NCBI RefSeq assembly: GCF_017348915.1
Contig: NZ_CP071383.1
Location: 558,001 to 622,000, forward strand
Origin: Leclercia pneumoniae
Lineage (GTDB): Bacteria > Pseudomonadota > Gammaproteobacteria > Enterobacterales > Enterobacteriaceae
Reading direction: 5' to 3'
DNA: 64,000 nucleotides
Of the stretch, positions 47,630 to 57,141 are shown piece by piece. Below the pieces are notes generated by a model, which did not search any database, was not told the DNA's origin, and saw only the letters and a list, made by a program, of their open reading frames with translations. The stretch's first letter is position 1. Every line of letters starts with the position of its first letter. Made by a program: the position numbers and the translations under genes.

Positions 47630-48646
47630 TTACCGTACTGCCCTCGCAATCCACGTCGATAACTCCCGCAACTCTTTCTCTTGCTCCGGGAAATCCCCTA
47701 ACAACGCATTGCACGCCTGCTGCAGGATATCGGCCCGGTACAGACAGCCCTGTAAACGCGCCGCCAATGCTTCCAGTGGGGCCGGATTCAGGCTATCGGT
47801 AAAGACCTGCGTGCGGGTGATATGCCCTTTTTCAACATCGAAATGCAGCTCTACGCCGCCCCAGGTAAAGCGCTCATCCAGCAGATGGGAGAATGCTGGC
47901 GCCTGGCCGAAATTCCACTCCCAGCTGCTCTGGCGCGCAAAAGTCTCAGCGAAATTGGGCAGATCCGGCGTTTTGTCTGGTGAGATCACCTCTGCTTCCA
48001 CGCGCTCGCCGTAATAGGCGAAAAAGGCCTCGCGCACGGCGTCGCAAATCTGCTGATGAGTGATCCCCGGCAGCAGCTCCACCAGATTCGCCACGCGGCC
48101 ACGCACCGAGGTAATCCCCTTAGCCTGTAGCTTTTTCTTGTCCGGATTGAGGTAATTTGCCAGACGGCTCAGATCGGCATTCAATAGCAGCGTGCCGTGG
48201 TGGAAGCCCCGATCTTTGGTCTCCCGGTAGGCAGATCCGGACACTTTGCGGTCGCCCTCCGCGGTTTTCACCACCAGATCGTTACGACCCGAGGCTTCTG
48301 CTGTCACGCCCAGCGAATTGAGCGCATTGAGCACGATGGCGGTCGAGATCGTTTTGTCATACTCCGGTTTACCCGCCATAAAGGTAAAGCAGGTGTTACC
48401 CAGGTCGTGAAACACCGCGCCGCCGCCGCTGCTCCGGCGCGCCAGGCGCACGTTGTCCTCTTCCATGCGCCGGGTGTTGCACTCCTTCCAGGGGTTTTGC
48501 GCCCGACCAATGACTACCGTATCGGCGTTACGCCACAGGAACAGCACACGCTGGGTGGCGGGCATCTGGCGGAAGATGCACTCTTCCACCGCAAGGTTAA
48601 ACCAGGGATCGTATGAATCTGAGATAAGCAGGCGTAATGTAGACAT
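47630..48646 (-). CDS. lplA: LplA, lipoate-protein ligase A
   Basis: 338-residue ligase that activates scavenged lipoate with ATP and attaches it to lipoyl domains. The lipoate-binding motif is [15 protein letters not shown] (about residues 70-84) and the lysine region is [14 protein letters not shown] 48646 follows AAAAGGAAATCTGC. A longer in-frame start at 48685 would overlap the ytjB stop. The length equals E. coli LplA. Confidence 0.96.
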   Translation of the reverse strand: MSTLRLLISDSYDPWFNLAVEECIFRQMPATQRVLFLWRNADTVVIGRAQNPWKECNTRRMEEDNVRLARRSSGGGAVFHDLGNTCFTFMAGKPEYDKTISTAIVLNALNSLGVTAEASGRNDLVVKTAEGDRKVSGSAYRETKDRGFHHGTLLLNADLSRLANYLNPDKKKLQAKGITSVRGRVANLVELLPGITHQQICDAVREAFFAYYGERVEAEVISPDKTPDLPNFAETFARQSSWEWNFGQAPAFSHLLDERFTWGGVELHFDVEKGHITRTQVFTDSLNPAPLEALAARLQGCLYRADILQQACNALLGDFPEQEKELRELSTWIARAVR

Positions 48647-48684
48647 GCAGATTTCCTTTTCTGAAAGGGGAGTCAACTGTACCA

Positions 48685-49329
48685 CTACTCTTTCTTTTCG
48701 CTCTCTTCCTCTTCCGGCACCGATTTACTGGCGGTCAGCAGGAAGGGCGATTGTTGCCAGCGGGTACGTTTCCCTTGCAACAGGGTTCGCGTCAACACCA
48801 CGCCGATTGCCAGCGACAGCAGCAACATCAGGCGCAGAATGTTAGTGGTGTTATCCACCTGCTTGGCCTCGGTTGCCAGCGTGTGGGTATCGAGGGTCAG
48901 GCGCAGGTAACCCAGCGGACCGTTTTTCCCCTGGATCGGCTCAACAATCTGCTGGTTAAAATATCCGCCCGCTTTTTTGCCATCCAGCGCCAGTCGGTCA
49001 CGCACCTCGACGTGCTCGCCGGAGCGGGCAACCAGTTCGCCAGATTCGTCGTAAATGCTGGCATCCAGGATGCGGCTCTCTTCGGTTAACACCCGCAACA
49101 CCTGGCTGATACGTTTTTCATCGGGCGTTTCGGTACGCATCATCGGGGCGACATTCAGCGATACCTGTCGCGCCAGCGTGCGGGCCAGCTCTTCAAGCTG
49201 GGGATTCCGTTGTCGTTGATGGTTCTGGCTGAACCACGACGCTCCCTGCATCAACGCCACTAACAGGGCGAGACAGGAGAGGACAATCACGGCACGGTGA
49301 AGCCGGAATTTCAGTTTTGCGCGAGCCAT
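48685..49329 (-). CDS. ytjB: YtjB (SmpA-like), membrane protein of unknown function
   Basis: 214 residues with an N-terminal helix (about 12-33), a periplasmic sensor-like region of about 125 residues, and a second helix near 165-185 before an acidic cytoplasmic tail ([11 protein letters not shown]). The layout resembles the sensing half of a histidine kinase without the kinase. It is upstream of lplA on the same strand and divergent from serB, as in E. coli. Confidence 0.9.
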   Translation of the reverse strand: MARAKLKFRLHRAVIVLSCLALLVALMQGASWFSQNHQRQRNPQLEELARTLARQVSLNVAPMMRTETPDEKRISQVLRVLTEESRILDASIYDESGELVARSGEHVEVRDRLALDGKKAGGYFNQQIVEPIQGKNGPLGYLRLTLDTHTLATEAKQVDNTTNILRLMLLLSLAIGVVLTRTLLQGKRTRWQQSPFLLTASKSVPEEEESEKKE

Positions 49330-49447
49330 ATTCCACCTGCTGAAAATTTTCGGCTTAATGTTGCCAGAAGTGATGGTTACAAGGTAGCCTCATGCGTTAT
49401 TTTCCCCCTGGATGATTCCCGGCGCGAACGATTTTACAGGAGCTTTA

Positions 49448-50416
49448 ATGCCAAACATTACCTGGTGCGACCTGCCTAATGATGTCTCTCTCTGGCCAGG
49501 ATTGCCGCTCTCTCTCAGTGGCGATGAGGTAATGCCACTGGATTACCACGCTGGCCGTAGCGGCTGGCTGCTGTACGGACGCGGCCTGGATAAACAGCAA
49601 CTGACGAAATATCAGCGCAAGCTGGGCGCGGCGATGGTTATCGTTGCGGCCTGGTGCGTAGAAGATTATCAGGTCATCCGTCTGGCGGGCTCCTTAACGC
49701 AGCGCGCCACGCGCCTGGCACATGATGCCGGGATGGACGTTGCGCCGCTGGGGAAAATCCCGCATCTGAAAACGCCGGGCCTGCTGGTGATGGATATGGA
49801 TTCAACGGCTATCCAGATTGAGTGTATCGACGAGATCGCCAAACTGGCGGGGACCGGCGAAATGGTGGCAGAAGTCACTGAGCGCGCGATGCGCGGTGAG
49901 CTGGACTTTACCGCCAGCCTGAAACAGCGCGTAGCCACCCTGAAAGATGCCGATGCCAATATCCTGATGCAGGTGCGTGAAACGCTGCCGCTGATGCCAG
50001 GGTTGACGCAGTTAGTGCTCAAGCTGGAGACGCTCGGCTGGAAAGTGGCTATCGCGTCTGGCGGCTTTACCTTCTTTGCTGACTATCTGCGCGATAAACT
50101 GCGTCTTGACGCGGTGGTGGCGAACGAACTGGAGATCCGGGACGGTAAACTCACCGGCCAGGTGATCGGCGATATCGTGGATGCCCAGTACAAAGCGAAC
50201 ACCTTGCTGAGTCTGGCAGAGAAATACGCCATACCCTTCGAGCAAACCGTGGCTATCGGCGACGGCGCGAACGATCTGCCGATGATTAAAGCGGCAGGGC
50301 TGGGCGTGGCATACCATGCCAAGCCGAAAGTTAATGAAAAGACGGAAGTGACTATCCGTCATGCTGACCTGATGGGGGTGTTCTGCATCCTCTCCGGTAG
50401 CCTGAATCAGAAATAA
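49448..50416 (+). CDS. serB: SerB, phosphoserine phosphatase
   Basis: 322-residue HAD phosphatase for the last step of serine synthesis. The nucleophile D116 and D118 lie in DMDSTAIQ, motif II is ASGGFT and motif IV is GDGANDLPM. An N-terminal ACT-like domain precedes the catalytic part. ATG 49448 after CAGGAGCTTTA gives MPNITWCDLP, as in E. coli. Heads a serB-radA-nadR operon with short gaps. Confidence 0.97.
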   Translation: MPNITWCDLPNDVSLWPGLPLSLSGDEVMPLDYHAGRSGWLLYGRGLDKQQLTKYQRKLGAAMVIVAAWCVEDYQVIRLAGSLTQRATRLAHDAGMDVAPLGKIPHLKTPGLLVMDMDSTAIQIECIDEIAKLAGTGEMVAEVTERAMRGELDFTASLKQRVATLKDADANILMQVRETLPLMPGLTQLVLKLETLGWKVAIASGGFTFFADYLRDKLRLDAVVANELEIRDGKLTGQVIGDIVDAQYKANTLLSLAEKYAIPFEQTVAIGDGANDLPMIKAAGLGVAYHAKPKVNEKTEVTIRHADLMGVFCILSGSLNQK

Positions 50417-50427
50417 CGAGGTAAACC

Positions 50428-51810
50428 GTGGCGAAAGCTCCAAAACGCGCATTTGTCTGTAATGAATGTGGTGCGGATTATCCGCGCTGGCAGGGGCAGT
50501 GCAGCGCCTGTCATGCCTGGAACACCATCACCGAAGTGCGTGTGGCCGCTTCGCCAACCGTTGCCCGCAACGAGCGCCTGACGGGTTATGCGGGTAATGC
50601 GGGCGTTTCGAAGGTCCAGAAGCTGTCTGAAATCAGCCTGGAAGCGCTGCCGCGTTTCTCTACCGGTTTCAAAGAGTTTGACCGCGTGCTGGGCGGCGGC
50701 GTTGTGCCGGGAAGCGCCATTCTAATTGGCGGGAACCCGGGCGCCGGGAAATCCACGCTGTTGTTACAGACGCTGTGCAAACTGAGCGAACAGATGAAAA
50801 CCCTGTACGTCACCGGGGAAGAGTCGCTGCAGCAGGTGGCAATGCGCGCCCACCGTCTGGGTCTGCCCACCGGCAACCTGAACATGCTGTCGGAAACCAG
50901 CATCGAGCAGATCTGCATGATCGCTGATGAAGAGCAGCCGAAGCTGATGGTGATCGACTCCATTCAGGTGATGCACATGGCCGATGTCCAGTCCTCGCCG
51001 GGCAGCGTGGCCCAGGTGCGTGAAACTGCAGCCTACCTGACGCGCTTTGCCAAAACGCGGGGTGTGGCCATTGTGATGGTGGGCCACGTGACCAAAGATG
51101 GCTCGCTGGCCGGGCCAAAAGTGCTTGAGCACTGTATCGACTGTTCGGTACTGCTGGATGGCGACGCCGATTCCCGTTTCCGTACTCTGCGCAGCCATAA
51201 AAACCGCTTTGGCGCGGTCAACGAGCTGGGGGTCTTTGCCATGACCGAACAGGGGCTGCGTGAAGTGAGCAACCCGTCGGCCATCTTCTTAAGCCGCGGC
51301 GATGAAGTGACTTCTGGCAGTTCGGTGATGGTGGTCTGGGAAGGGACCCGTCCGCTGCTGGTGGAGATTCAGGCGCTGGTGGATCACTCCATGATGGGCA
51401 ACCCGCGCCGCGTGGCGGTGGGGCTTGAGCAAAACCGCCTGGCCATTCTGCTGGCGGTGCTGCACCGTCACGGTGGTTTGCAGATGGCGGATCAGGATGT
51501 CTTTGTCAACGTCGTGGGCGGCGTGAAGGTCACTGAGACCAGCGCTGACCTGGCATTGTTGCTGGCGATGGTCTCGAGCCTGCGTGACAGGCCGCTGCCG
51601 CAGGATCTGGTGGTCTTTGGTGAAGTGGGTCTGGCCGGGGAGATTCGCCCCGTACCGAGCGGCCAGGAGCGTATCTCCGAGGCCGCAAAACATGGCTTCC
51701 GTCGGGCCATTGTGCCGGCAGCCAACGTACCGAAAAAATTGCCTGAAGGGATGAAAGTCTTCCCGGTTAAAAAACTCTCTGATGCGTTAAGCGTTTTTGA
51801 CGACTTATAA
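50428..51810 (+). CDS. radA: RadA, DNA repair ATPase / branch-migration factor
   Basis: 460-residue RecA-related protein that drives branch migration in recombination. The N-terminal C4 zinc finger is C11, C14, C25, C28 (CNECGADYP, CSACHAW). Walker A is GGNPGAGKST (101-110), the RadA-specific KNRFG motif is at 258-262, and a C-terminal Lon-protease-like domain follows. The GTG start at 50428 lies 11 nt after the serB stop. Confidence 0.97.
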   Translation: MAKAPKRAFVCNECGADYPRWQGQCSACHAWNTITEVRVAASPTVARNERLTGYAGNAGVSKVQKLSEISLEALPRFSTGFKEFDRVLGGGVVPGSAILIGGNPGAGKSTLLLQTLCKLSEQMKTLYVTGEESLQQVAMRAHRLGLPTGNLNMLSETSIEQICMIADEEQPKLMVIDSIQVMHMADVQSSPGSVAQVRETAAYLTRFAKTRGVAIVMVGHVTKDGSLAGPKVLEHCIDCSVLLDGDADSRFRTLRSHKNRFGAVNELGVFAMTEQGLREVSNPSAIFLSRGDEVTSGSSVMVVWEGTRPLLVEIQALVDHSMMGNPRRVAVGLEQNRLAILLAVLHRHGGLQMADQDVFVNVVGGVKVTETSADLALLLAMVSSLRDRPLPQDLVVFGEVGLAGEIRPVPSGQERISEAAKHGFRRAIVPAANVPKKLPEGMKVFPVKKLSDALSVFDDL

Positions 51811-51845
51811 TTATGCATTCGATGTTGCAGGAGGCACCGTAATTT

Positions 51846-53078
51846 ATGTCGTCATTTGACTATATCAAGACCGCGATTCGCCAGAAGGGCTGTACGTTAC
51901 AGCAGGTGGCGGAAGCCAGCGGCATGACCAAAGGCTATCTAAGCCAACTGCTTAACGCCAAAATCAAAAGCCCCAGTGCGCAAAAACTTGAAGCGCTGCA
52001 CCGTTTTCTGGGGCTCGAATTCCCGCGCCTTCAGAAGAACATTGGGGTGGTGTTCGGCAAGTTTTACCCCCTGCATACGGGCCATATCTATCTGATTCAG
52101 CGCGCCTGTAGCCAGGTGGATGAGCTGCACATCATCATGGGCTACGACGATAAACGCGACCGTGAGCTGTTTGAGGCGAGTGCGATGTCCCAGCAGCCGA
52201 CGGTGTCGGATCGTCTGCGCTGGCTGCTGCAGACCTTTAAGTATCAAAAAAATATCCGTATCCACGCTTTCAACGAAGAGGGGATGGAGCCGTATCCCCA
52301 CGGCTGGGACGTCTGGAGTAATGGCATCCGGGCGTTTATGGAAGAGAAGGGGATTCAGCCGAACTCGATCTACACCTCTGAAGAGTCTGACGCATCCCAG
52401 TATCTGCAGCATCTGGGAACCGAAACGGTGCTTATCGATCCTAAACGGACGTTCATGAACATCAGCGGCGCGCAGATCCGCGAAAACCCGTTCCGCTACT
52501 GGGAGTACATTCCCACCGAGGTTAAGCCATTCTTCGTGCGTACCGTGGCGATTCTGGGCGGTGAGTCGAGCGGTAAATCGACGCTGGTGAACAAGCTGGC
52601 AAACATCTTTAACACCACCAGCGCATGGGAGTACGGGCGGGATTACGTCTTCTCACATCTGGGCGGTGATGAGATGGCGCTGCAGTATTCCGATTACGAT
52701 AAAATTGCGCTTGGGCATGCTCAGTACATTGATTTCGCGGTGAAATATGCCAATAAGGTCGCTTTCATCGATACCGACTTCGTTACTACTCAGGCGTTTT
52801 GTAAGAAGTACGAAGGGCGTGAGCACCCGTTCGTACAGGCGCTGATTGATGAGTATCGCTTCGACCTGGTGATCCTGCTGGAGAACAACACGCCGTGGGT
52901 TGCAGACGGTATGCGTAGCCTCGGCAGTTCCGTGGACAGGAAAGAGTTCCAGACCATGCTGGTGGAGATGCTTAACGAGAATAACGTTGAGTTTGTGCAC
53001 GTTGAAGCGTCGGATTACGACACCCGTTTCCTGCGCTGCGTAGAACTGGTGAAGGCGATGATGGGGGAGCAGGGGTAG
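51846..53078 (+). CDS. nadR: NadR, NAD regulator with NMN adenylyltransferase and ribosylnicotinamide kinase activity
   Basis: 410-residue trifunctional protein. Domains in order: an N-terminal Cro-like helix-turn-helix (LQQVAEASGMTKGYLSQLL), an adenylyltransferase domain starting at residue 66 (GVVFGKFYPLHTGH, with HTGH at 77-80), and a nucleoside-kinase domain with Walker A GGESSGKSTL near residue 240. It represses NAD biosynthesis genes when NAD is high and salvages nicotinamide riboside. Third gene after serB and radA. Confidence 0.97.
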   Translation: MSSFDYIKTAIRQKGCTLQQVAEASGMTKGYLSQLLNAKIKSPSAQKLEALHRFLGLEFPRLQKNIGVVFGKFYPLHTGHIYLIQRACSQVDELHIIMGYDDKRDRELFEASAMSQQPTVSDRLRWLLQTFKYQKNIRIHAFNEEGMEPYPHGWDVWSNGIRAFMEEKGIQPNSIYTSEESDASQYLQHLGTETVLIDPKRTFMNISGAQIRENPFRYWEYIPTEVKPFFVRTVAILGGESSGKSTLVNKLANIFNTTSAWEYGRDYVFSHLGGDEMALQYSDYDKIALGHAQYIDFAVKYANKVAFIDTDFVTTQAFCKKYEGREHPFVQALIDEYRFDLVILLENNTPWVADGMRSLGSSVDRKEFQTMLVEMLNENNVEFVHVEASDYDTRFLRCVELVKAMMGEQG

Positions 53079-53087
53079 ATTGCTTTT

Positions 53088-53160
53088 CCCTCACCCCCGC
53101 CCCTCCCACGGGGAGAGGGAGCGTGAAATCCCCTCTCCCTTAGGGAGAGGGTTAGGGCAG
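53088..53160. repeat. Palindromic extragenic repeat (copy 4), two units, after nadR
   Basis: The first unit is degenerate (CCCTCCCACGGGGAGAGGG, about 53101-53119). The second is perfect, CCCTCTCCC-TTA-GGGAGAGGG (53131-53151). It is the same bipartite arrangement as copy 1 and lies between convergent nadR and the dehydrogenase gene. Confidence 0.75.
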
Positions 53161-53168
53161 CAGACCGC

Positions 53169-54170
53169 TCAATACGCCACAACCACTTTTCCGCGCATAT
53201 GCCCTTCCAGCACTTTACGGTGCGCCTCGGTGATGCTCTCTACGCTCAGACCATGCAGCGTCTCGCTGAGGGAACTCTCCACCACACCTTCATCCACCAG
53301 CTTCGCCACTGCGTTTAAAATCTCGCCCTGACGTGCCATATCTGCGGTCTGGTACATGCTGCGGGTATACATAAACTCCCAGTGCAGGGCAGCGGATTTG
53401 GACTTCAGCTTGTCCTGATTCAACGGATGCGCGTTCTCAACGATGGTACAGATATGCCCCTGCGGCGCAATCAGCTCACTGACTGCATCCCAGTGGCCAT
53501 CGGTATCATTAAGAATAAAGATGTAATCGACGAAGTTAATCCCCTGTTTCGCCAGTTCACCTTTTAGATCGCGGTAGTTCACCACCATATCCGCACCGCG
53601 ATCCCGACACCACTGCGCGGAATCCTCACGCGATGCGGTGGCAATCACCTTCACCTTGCTGTTGTGCTTCGCAAACGGGATCGCCAGCGAGCCGACCCCG
53701 CCCGCGCCACCGATAATCAGCAGTGTTTTATCCGCGTCGGCATCCTGCACGTTGAGTCGTTCAAACAGTCCCTCCCAGGCGGTGAGTGCCGTCAGGGGCA
53801 GGGCGGCAGCAGCGGCCCAGTCGAGGCGGGTGGGTTTATGGCCAACAATGCGTGCATCAATCAGTTGGTGCGTAGTGTTGCTGCCTGGACGGGTAATATC
53901 GCCGGCATACCAGACCTCATCACCTTCTTTAAAACCCGTGACGGCGCTTCCTGCGGCTTTGACTATGCCGCTGGCATCCCAGCCGAGAATACGCGGTTCC
54001 TGCAGGCCGTTTTTAGCTATCCCGGCATGGACTTTGGTATCGACCGGGTTAATGGAGACGGCCTTCACTTCAACCAGGAGATCGTGCTCACCCGGCTGCG
54101 GCATTGGCGGGATGATTTCAATAAAAGCGGCGGGGTTCGCTGGGTTAACGGCAATGGCTTTAACTGACAT
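53169..54170 (-). CDS. Zinc-type alcohol dehydrogenase family protein (quinone-oxidoreductase-like)
   Basis: 333-residue medium-chain oxidoreductase. It has an N-terminal GroES-like domain, the NADPH motif IIGGAGGVGSLAIPFAKH (about residues 152-169) and no zinc-ligand cysteine cluster. This suggests a zinc-free quinone or enal reductase despite the family name. Divergent from a LysR gene, which may control it. E. coli K-12 has neither gene between nadR and ettA. Confidence 0.85.
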   Translation of the reverse strand: MSVKAIAVNPANPAAFIEIIPPMPQPGEHDLLVEVKAVSINPVDTKVHAGIAKNGLQEPRILGWDASGIVKAAGSAVTGFKEGDEVWYAGDITRPGSNTTHQLIDARIVGHKPTRLDWAAAAALPLTALTAWEGLFERLNVQDADADKTLLIIGGAGGVGSLAIPFAKHNSKVKVIATASREDSAQWCRDRGADMVVNYRDLKGELAKQGINFVDYIFILNDTDGHWDAVSELIAPQGHICTIVENAHPLNQDKLKSKSAALHWEFMYTRSMYQTADMARQGEILNAVAKLVDEGVVESSLSETLHGLSVESITEAHRKVLEGHMRGKVVVAY

Positions 54171-54278
54171 GGTGATCTCCTCATTGGAATGTGCTGTGTT
54201 GAGGCTAGTCTATTAAGCCATCAGTTGCGTGATAAGATAGACAATCAAGAACGAAGTGTTCGCATAAGGTGAACAATC

Positions 54279-55178
54279 ATGTTTAAACAGCTGCAGGATA
54301 TGGCGCTCTTTGCGCTGGTAGCGGAGTTGGGCAGCTTTACCTCGGCTGCGCTAAAGGCGGGCCTGCCGAAGTCGAGCGTCAGTCAGCGCATTAGCCAGCT
54401 TGAGCAGCAGGTAGGGATCCGCCTGCTCAACCGAACGACCCGCAAACTCAATCTGACGTTTGCCGGGGAGCATTACCTGGTTCACTGTCGGGAGATGCTT
54501 GCCGCCAGTGAACGCGCCGAGTATGCCATTCAGCGGCTACGGGATAACCCCAGTGGGCGGCTGCGCATCACCTGCCCGGCGGGTCTCGGCGCGACGTTGC
54601 TGGCCCATTTGAATGCCGAATTTCAGCGCCGCTATCCGGACGTTTCGCTGGATGTGTCCATCTCTGACGACGTGGTGGATTTGGTTGAGTCGGGCTTTGA
54701 CGTCGCGTTGCGCACCGGCAAGCCGCAGGACTCCTCCCTGATTGGCCGCATGATTGGCCACTGTCCTCGTTACATGCTGGCCTCGCCGGACTATCTGGCG
54801 AGCCGGGTTCCGCTCACCCATCCCAGCCTGCTTGTAGAGCACCGCTGTATTACTCATAAAGCCTGGTCAGAGTGGTTGCTGCAAAGCGAGAGCGAAGATT
54901 ACCGCTATCTGCCGGATAATGCCCATCTGACCGATAACCTGGTCTACGCCCGGGAGTGTGCTATCGCCGGGGCCGGGATCACGCTGCTCCCCGCGTTCCT
55001 GCTGGAAGGTAAGATTGAGACAGGGGCGCTGGTAAAAGTGCTGCCGGAGTGGAACGTCGAGGGAAACGACCTGTGGCTGGCCTATCCGAGCCGCAAACTG
55101 AACTCGCCTGCGCTAATGAGTTATATCGAGTTTGCAATGCAGTTTGATGAGGTGAAGCGGTTTTACGTGGGGGTGTGA
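54279..55178 (+). CDS. LysR-family regulator
   Basis: 299-residue LysR-type regulator. It has an N-terminal winged helix (FTSAALKAGLPKSSVSQRIS, about residues 20-39, then LEQQVGIRLLNRTTRKLNLT) and a two-lobed effector domain. The target is unknown. Its 108-nt divergent gap to the oxidoreductase gene is the classic arrangement for LysR control of a neighbour, possibly in response to an electrophile. That is inference. Confidence 0.9.
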   Translation: MFKQLQDMALFALVAELGSFTSAALKAGLPKSSVSQRISQLEQQVGIRLLNRTTRKLNLTFAGEHYLVHCREMLAASERAEYAIQRLRDNPSGRLRITCPAGLGATLLAHLNAEFQRRYPDVSLDVSISDDVVDLVESGFDVALRTGKPQDSSLIGRMIGHCPRYMLASPDYLASRVPLTHPSLLVEHRCITHKAWSEWLLQSESEDYRYLPDNAHLTDNLVYARECAIAGAGITLLPAFLLEGKIETGALVKVLPEWNVEGNDLWLAYPSRKLNSPALMSYIEFAMQFDEVKRFYVGV

Positions 55179-55224
55179 AAAGACGGCCTGATGCCCTTCC
55201 CGCGGGGAGCCGGAACAAATATAA

Positions 55225-55250
55225 AAAACGGCAACCGAAGTTGCCGTTTT
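55225..55250. terminator. Bidirectional terminator between lysR and ettA
   Basis: Perfect 11-bp stem AAAACGGCAAC/GTTGCCGTTTT with loop CGAA. A-run and T-run on both sides let it serve both converging genes. Confidence 0.9.
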
Positions 55251-55254
55251 GCTT

Positions 55255-56922
55255 TTATTTCGCGATACGCTTGTACTTGATACGCTTTGGCTCCAGCGCA
55301 TCAGCGCCCAGCGTGCGTTTCTTGTACTCTTCGTATTCGGTGAAGTTACCTTCGAAGAATTCCACTTTACCCTCGTCCTGGTAGTCCAGAATGTGGGTCG
55401 CGATACGGTCGAGGAACCAACGGTCGTGCGAGATAACCATCGCGCAGCCCGGGAACTCCAGCAGGGCGTTTTCCAGCGCGCGCAGGGTTTCGATATCCAG
55501 GTCGTTGGTCGGTTCATCGAGCAGCAGCACGTTTCCGCCTACCTGCAGCAGTTTCGCCAGGTGCAGACGACCACGCTCACCACCGGAGAGCTCGCCCACG
55601 CGTTTACCCTGGTCGGTGCCTTTGAAGTTAAAGCGGCCAACGTAGGCGCGGCTTGGCATCTCGGTGTTGCCGATACGCATGATATCCAGACCGCCGGAGA
55701 CCTCTTCCCACACGGTTTTACTGTTATCCATCGCGTCACGGAACTGGTCAACGGAGGCCAGCTTCACGGTCTCACCCAGGGTGATAGAGCCGCTGTCAGG
55801 CTGTTCCTGACCGGACATCATACGGAACAGGGTGGATTTACCCGCGCCGTTCGGACCGATGATGCCGACGATCGCCCCTTTCGGCACGGAGAAGCTCAGA
55901 TCGTCAATCAGCAGGCGGTCGCCGTAGGATTTACGCAGGTTGCTGACTTCCACCACTTTATCCCCCAGACGTGCTCCAGGCGGAATAAAGAGTTCGTTGG
56001 TTTCGTTACGTTTCTGGTATTCGGTGTTGTTCAGCTCTTCGAAGCGTGCCAGACGGGCTTTGCCCTTAGACTGACGGCCCTTCGCACCCTGACGCACCCA
56101 CTCCAGCTCTTTCTCGATAGACTTGCGACGCGCCGCTTCAGCAGAGGCTTCCTGCGCCAGACGCTGGTCTTTCTGCTCCAGCCAGGAGGAGTAGTTACCT
56201 TCCCATGGAATACCTTCGCCACGGTCCAGCTCCAGGATCCAGCCCGCCACGTTGTCGAGGAAGTAACGGTCGTGGGTAATGGCCACGACGGTACCTTCGA
56301 AGTCGTGCAGGAAGCGTTCCAGCCAGGCCACGGATTCTGCATCCAGGTGGTTAGTTGGTTCGTCGAGCAGCAGCATGTCTGGTTTTTCCAGCAGCAGGCG
56401 GCACAGCGCCACGCGGCGGCGTTCACCACCGGAAAGCTTCTCGACCTTCGCATCCCAGTCTGGCAGACGCAGGGCATCTGCCGCGCGCTCCAGCTGCACG
56501 TTCAGGTTATGGCCGTCGTGCGCCTGAATGATCTCTTCGTACTTGCCCTGCTGAGCAGCCAGCTTGTCGAAGTCCGCATCGGGCTCGGCGTATTTTGCGT
56601 ACACCTCGTCCAGCCCTTTGAGAGCGTTAACCACTTCGGCAACCGCCTCTTCCACGGATTCACGTACGGTGTGTTCCGGGTTCAGCTGCGGCTCCTGCGG
56701 CAGGTAGCCGATCTTGATGCCAGGCTGCGGACGGGCTTCGCCTTCGATGTCTGTATCGATGCCGGCCATGATGCGCAGCAGGGTGGACTTACCGGCACCG
56801 TTGAGACCCAGAACCCCGATTTTCGCGCCCGGGAAGAAGCTCAGCGAGATATTTTTGAGAATATGACGTTTCGGCGGTACGACTTTGCCGACACGATGCA
56901 TGGTATAAACGAATTGAGCCAC
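55255..56922 (-). CDS. ettA: EttA, energy-dependent translational throttle (ABC-F)
   Basis: 555-residue soluble ABC-F protein that binds the ribosomal E site and gates entry into elongation by ATP/ADP ratio. It has two nucleotide-binding domains with Walker A GLNGAGKST and GPNGAGKST and signatures LSGGERRRVALC and LSGGERGRLHLA, separated by the P-site-interacting linker. It starts at GTG 56922 (then AQFVYTMHRVGKVV), as in E. coli; longer in-frame upstream sequence is not conserved. Formerly yjjK. Confidence 0.97.
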   Translation of the reverse strand: MAQFVYTMHRVGKVVPPKRHILKNISLSFFPGAKIGVLGLNGAGKSTLLRIMAGIDTDIEGEARPQPGIKIGYLPQEPQLNPEHTVRESVEEAVAEVVNALKGLDEVYAKYAEPDADFDKLAAQQGKYEEIIQAHDGHNLNVQLERAADALRLPDWDAKVEKLSGGERRRVALCRLLLEKPDMLLLDEPTNHLDAESVAWLERFLHDFEGTVVAITHDRYFLDNVAGWILELDRGEGIPWEGNYSSWLEQKDQRLAQEASAEAARRKSIEKELEWVRQGAKGRQSKGKARLARFEELNNTEYQKRNETNELFIPPGARLGDKVVEVSNLRKSYGDRLLIDDLSFSVPKGAIVGIIGPNGAGKSTLFRMMSGQEQPDSGSITLGETVKLASVDQFRDAMDNSKTVWEEVSGGLDIMRIGNTEMPSRAYVGRFNFKGTDQGKRVGELSGGERGRLHLAKLLQVGGNVLLLDEPTNDLDIETLRALENALLEFPGCAMVISHDRWFLDRIATHILDYQDEGKVEFFEGNFTEYEEYKKRTLGADALEPKRIKYKRIAK

Positions 56923-57141
56923 GTTGGACTTCGCCTCTTTTATCGTGATGAGAATAGCTGCGAAGTGTAGCCTTTTTCCCGCCCTAATCCCAGCCACCGA
57001 CGCCTGGAGTGTTAAAACGCGCAGAAAAGGTAAAAAAGTGTCCGCAACGTGGCGCGCTGCCGGATGCCTGGTTAGCATAAGTGGGTGACGCTTTTACGCG
57101 GCAAGATGCTGCATTTAATGATGAATCAAAAGGAAGAGCTT

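Noticed and set aside
55249-56970. Long open frame antisense to ettA
   Set aside because: It is a by-product of GC-rich codon third positions opposite a highly conserved ABC-F gene, with no ribosome site or family motifs.
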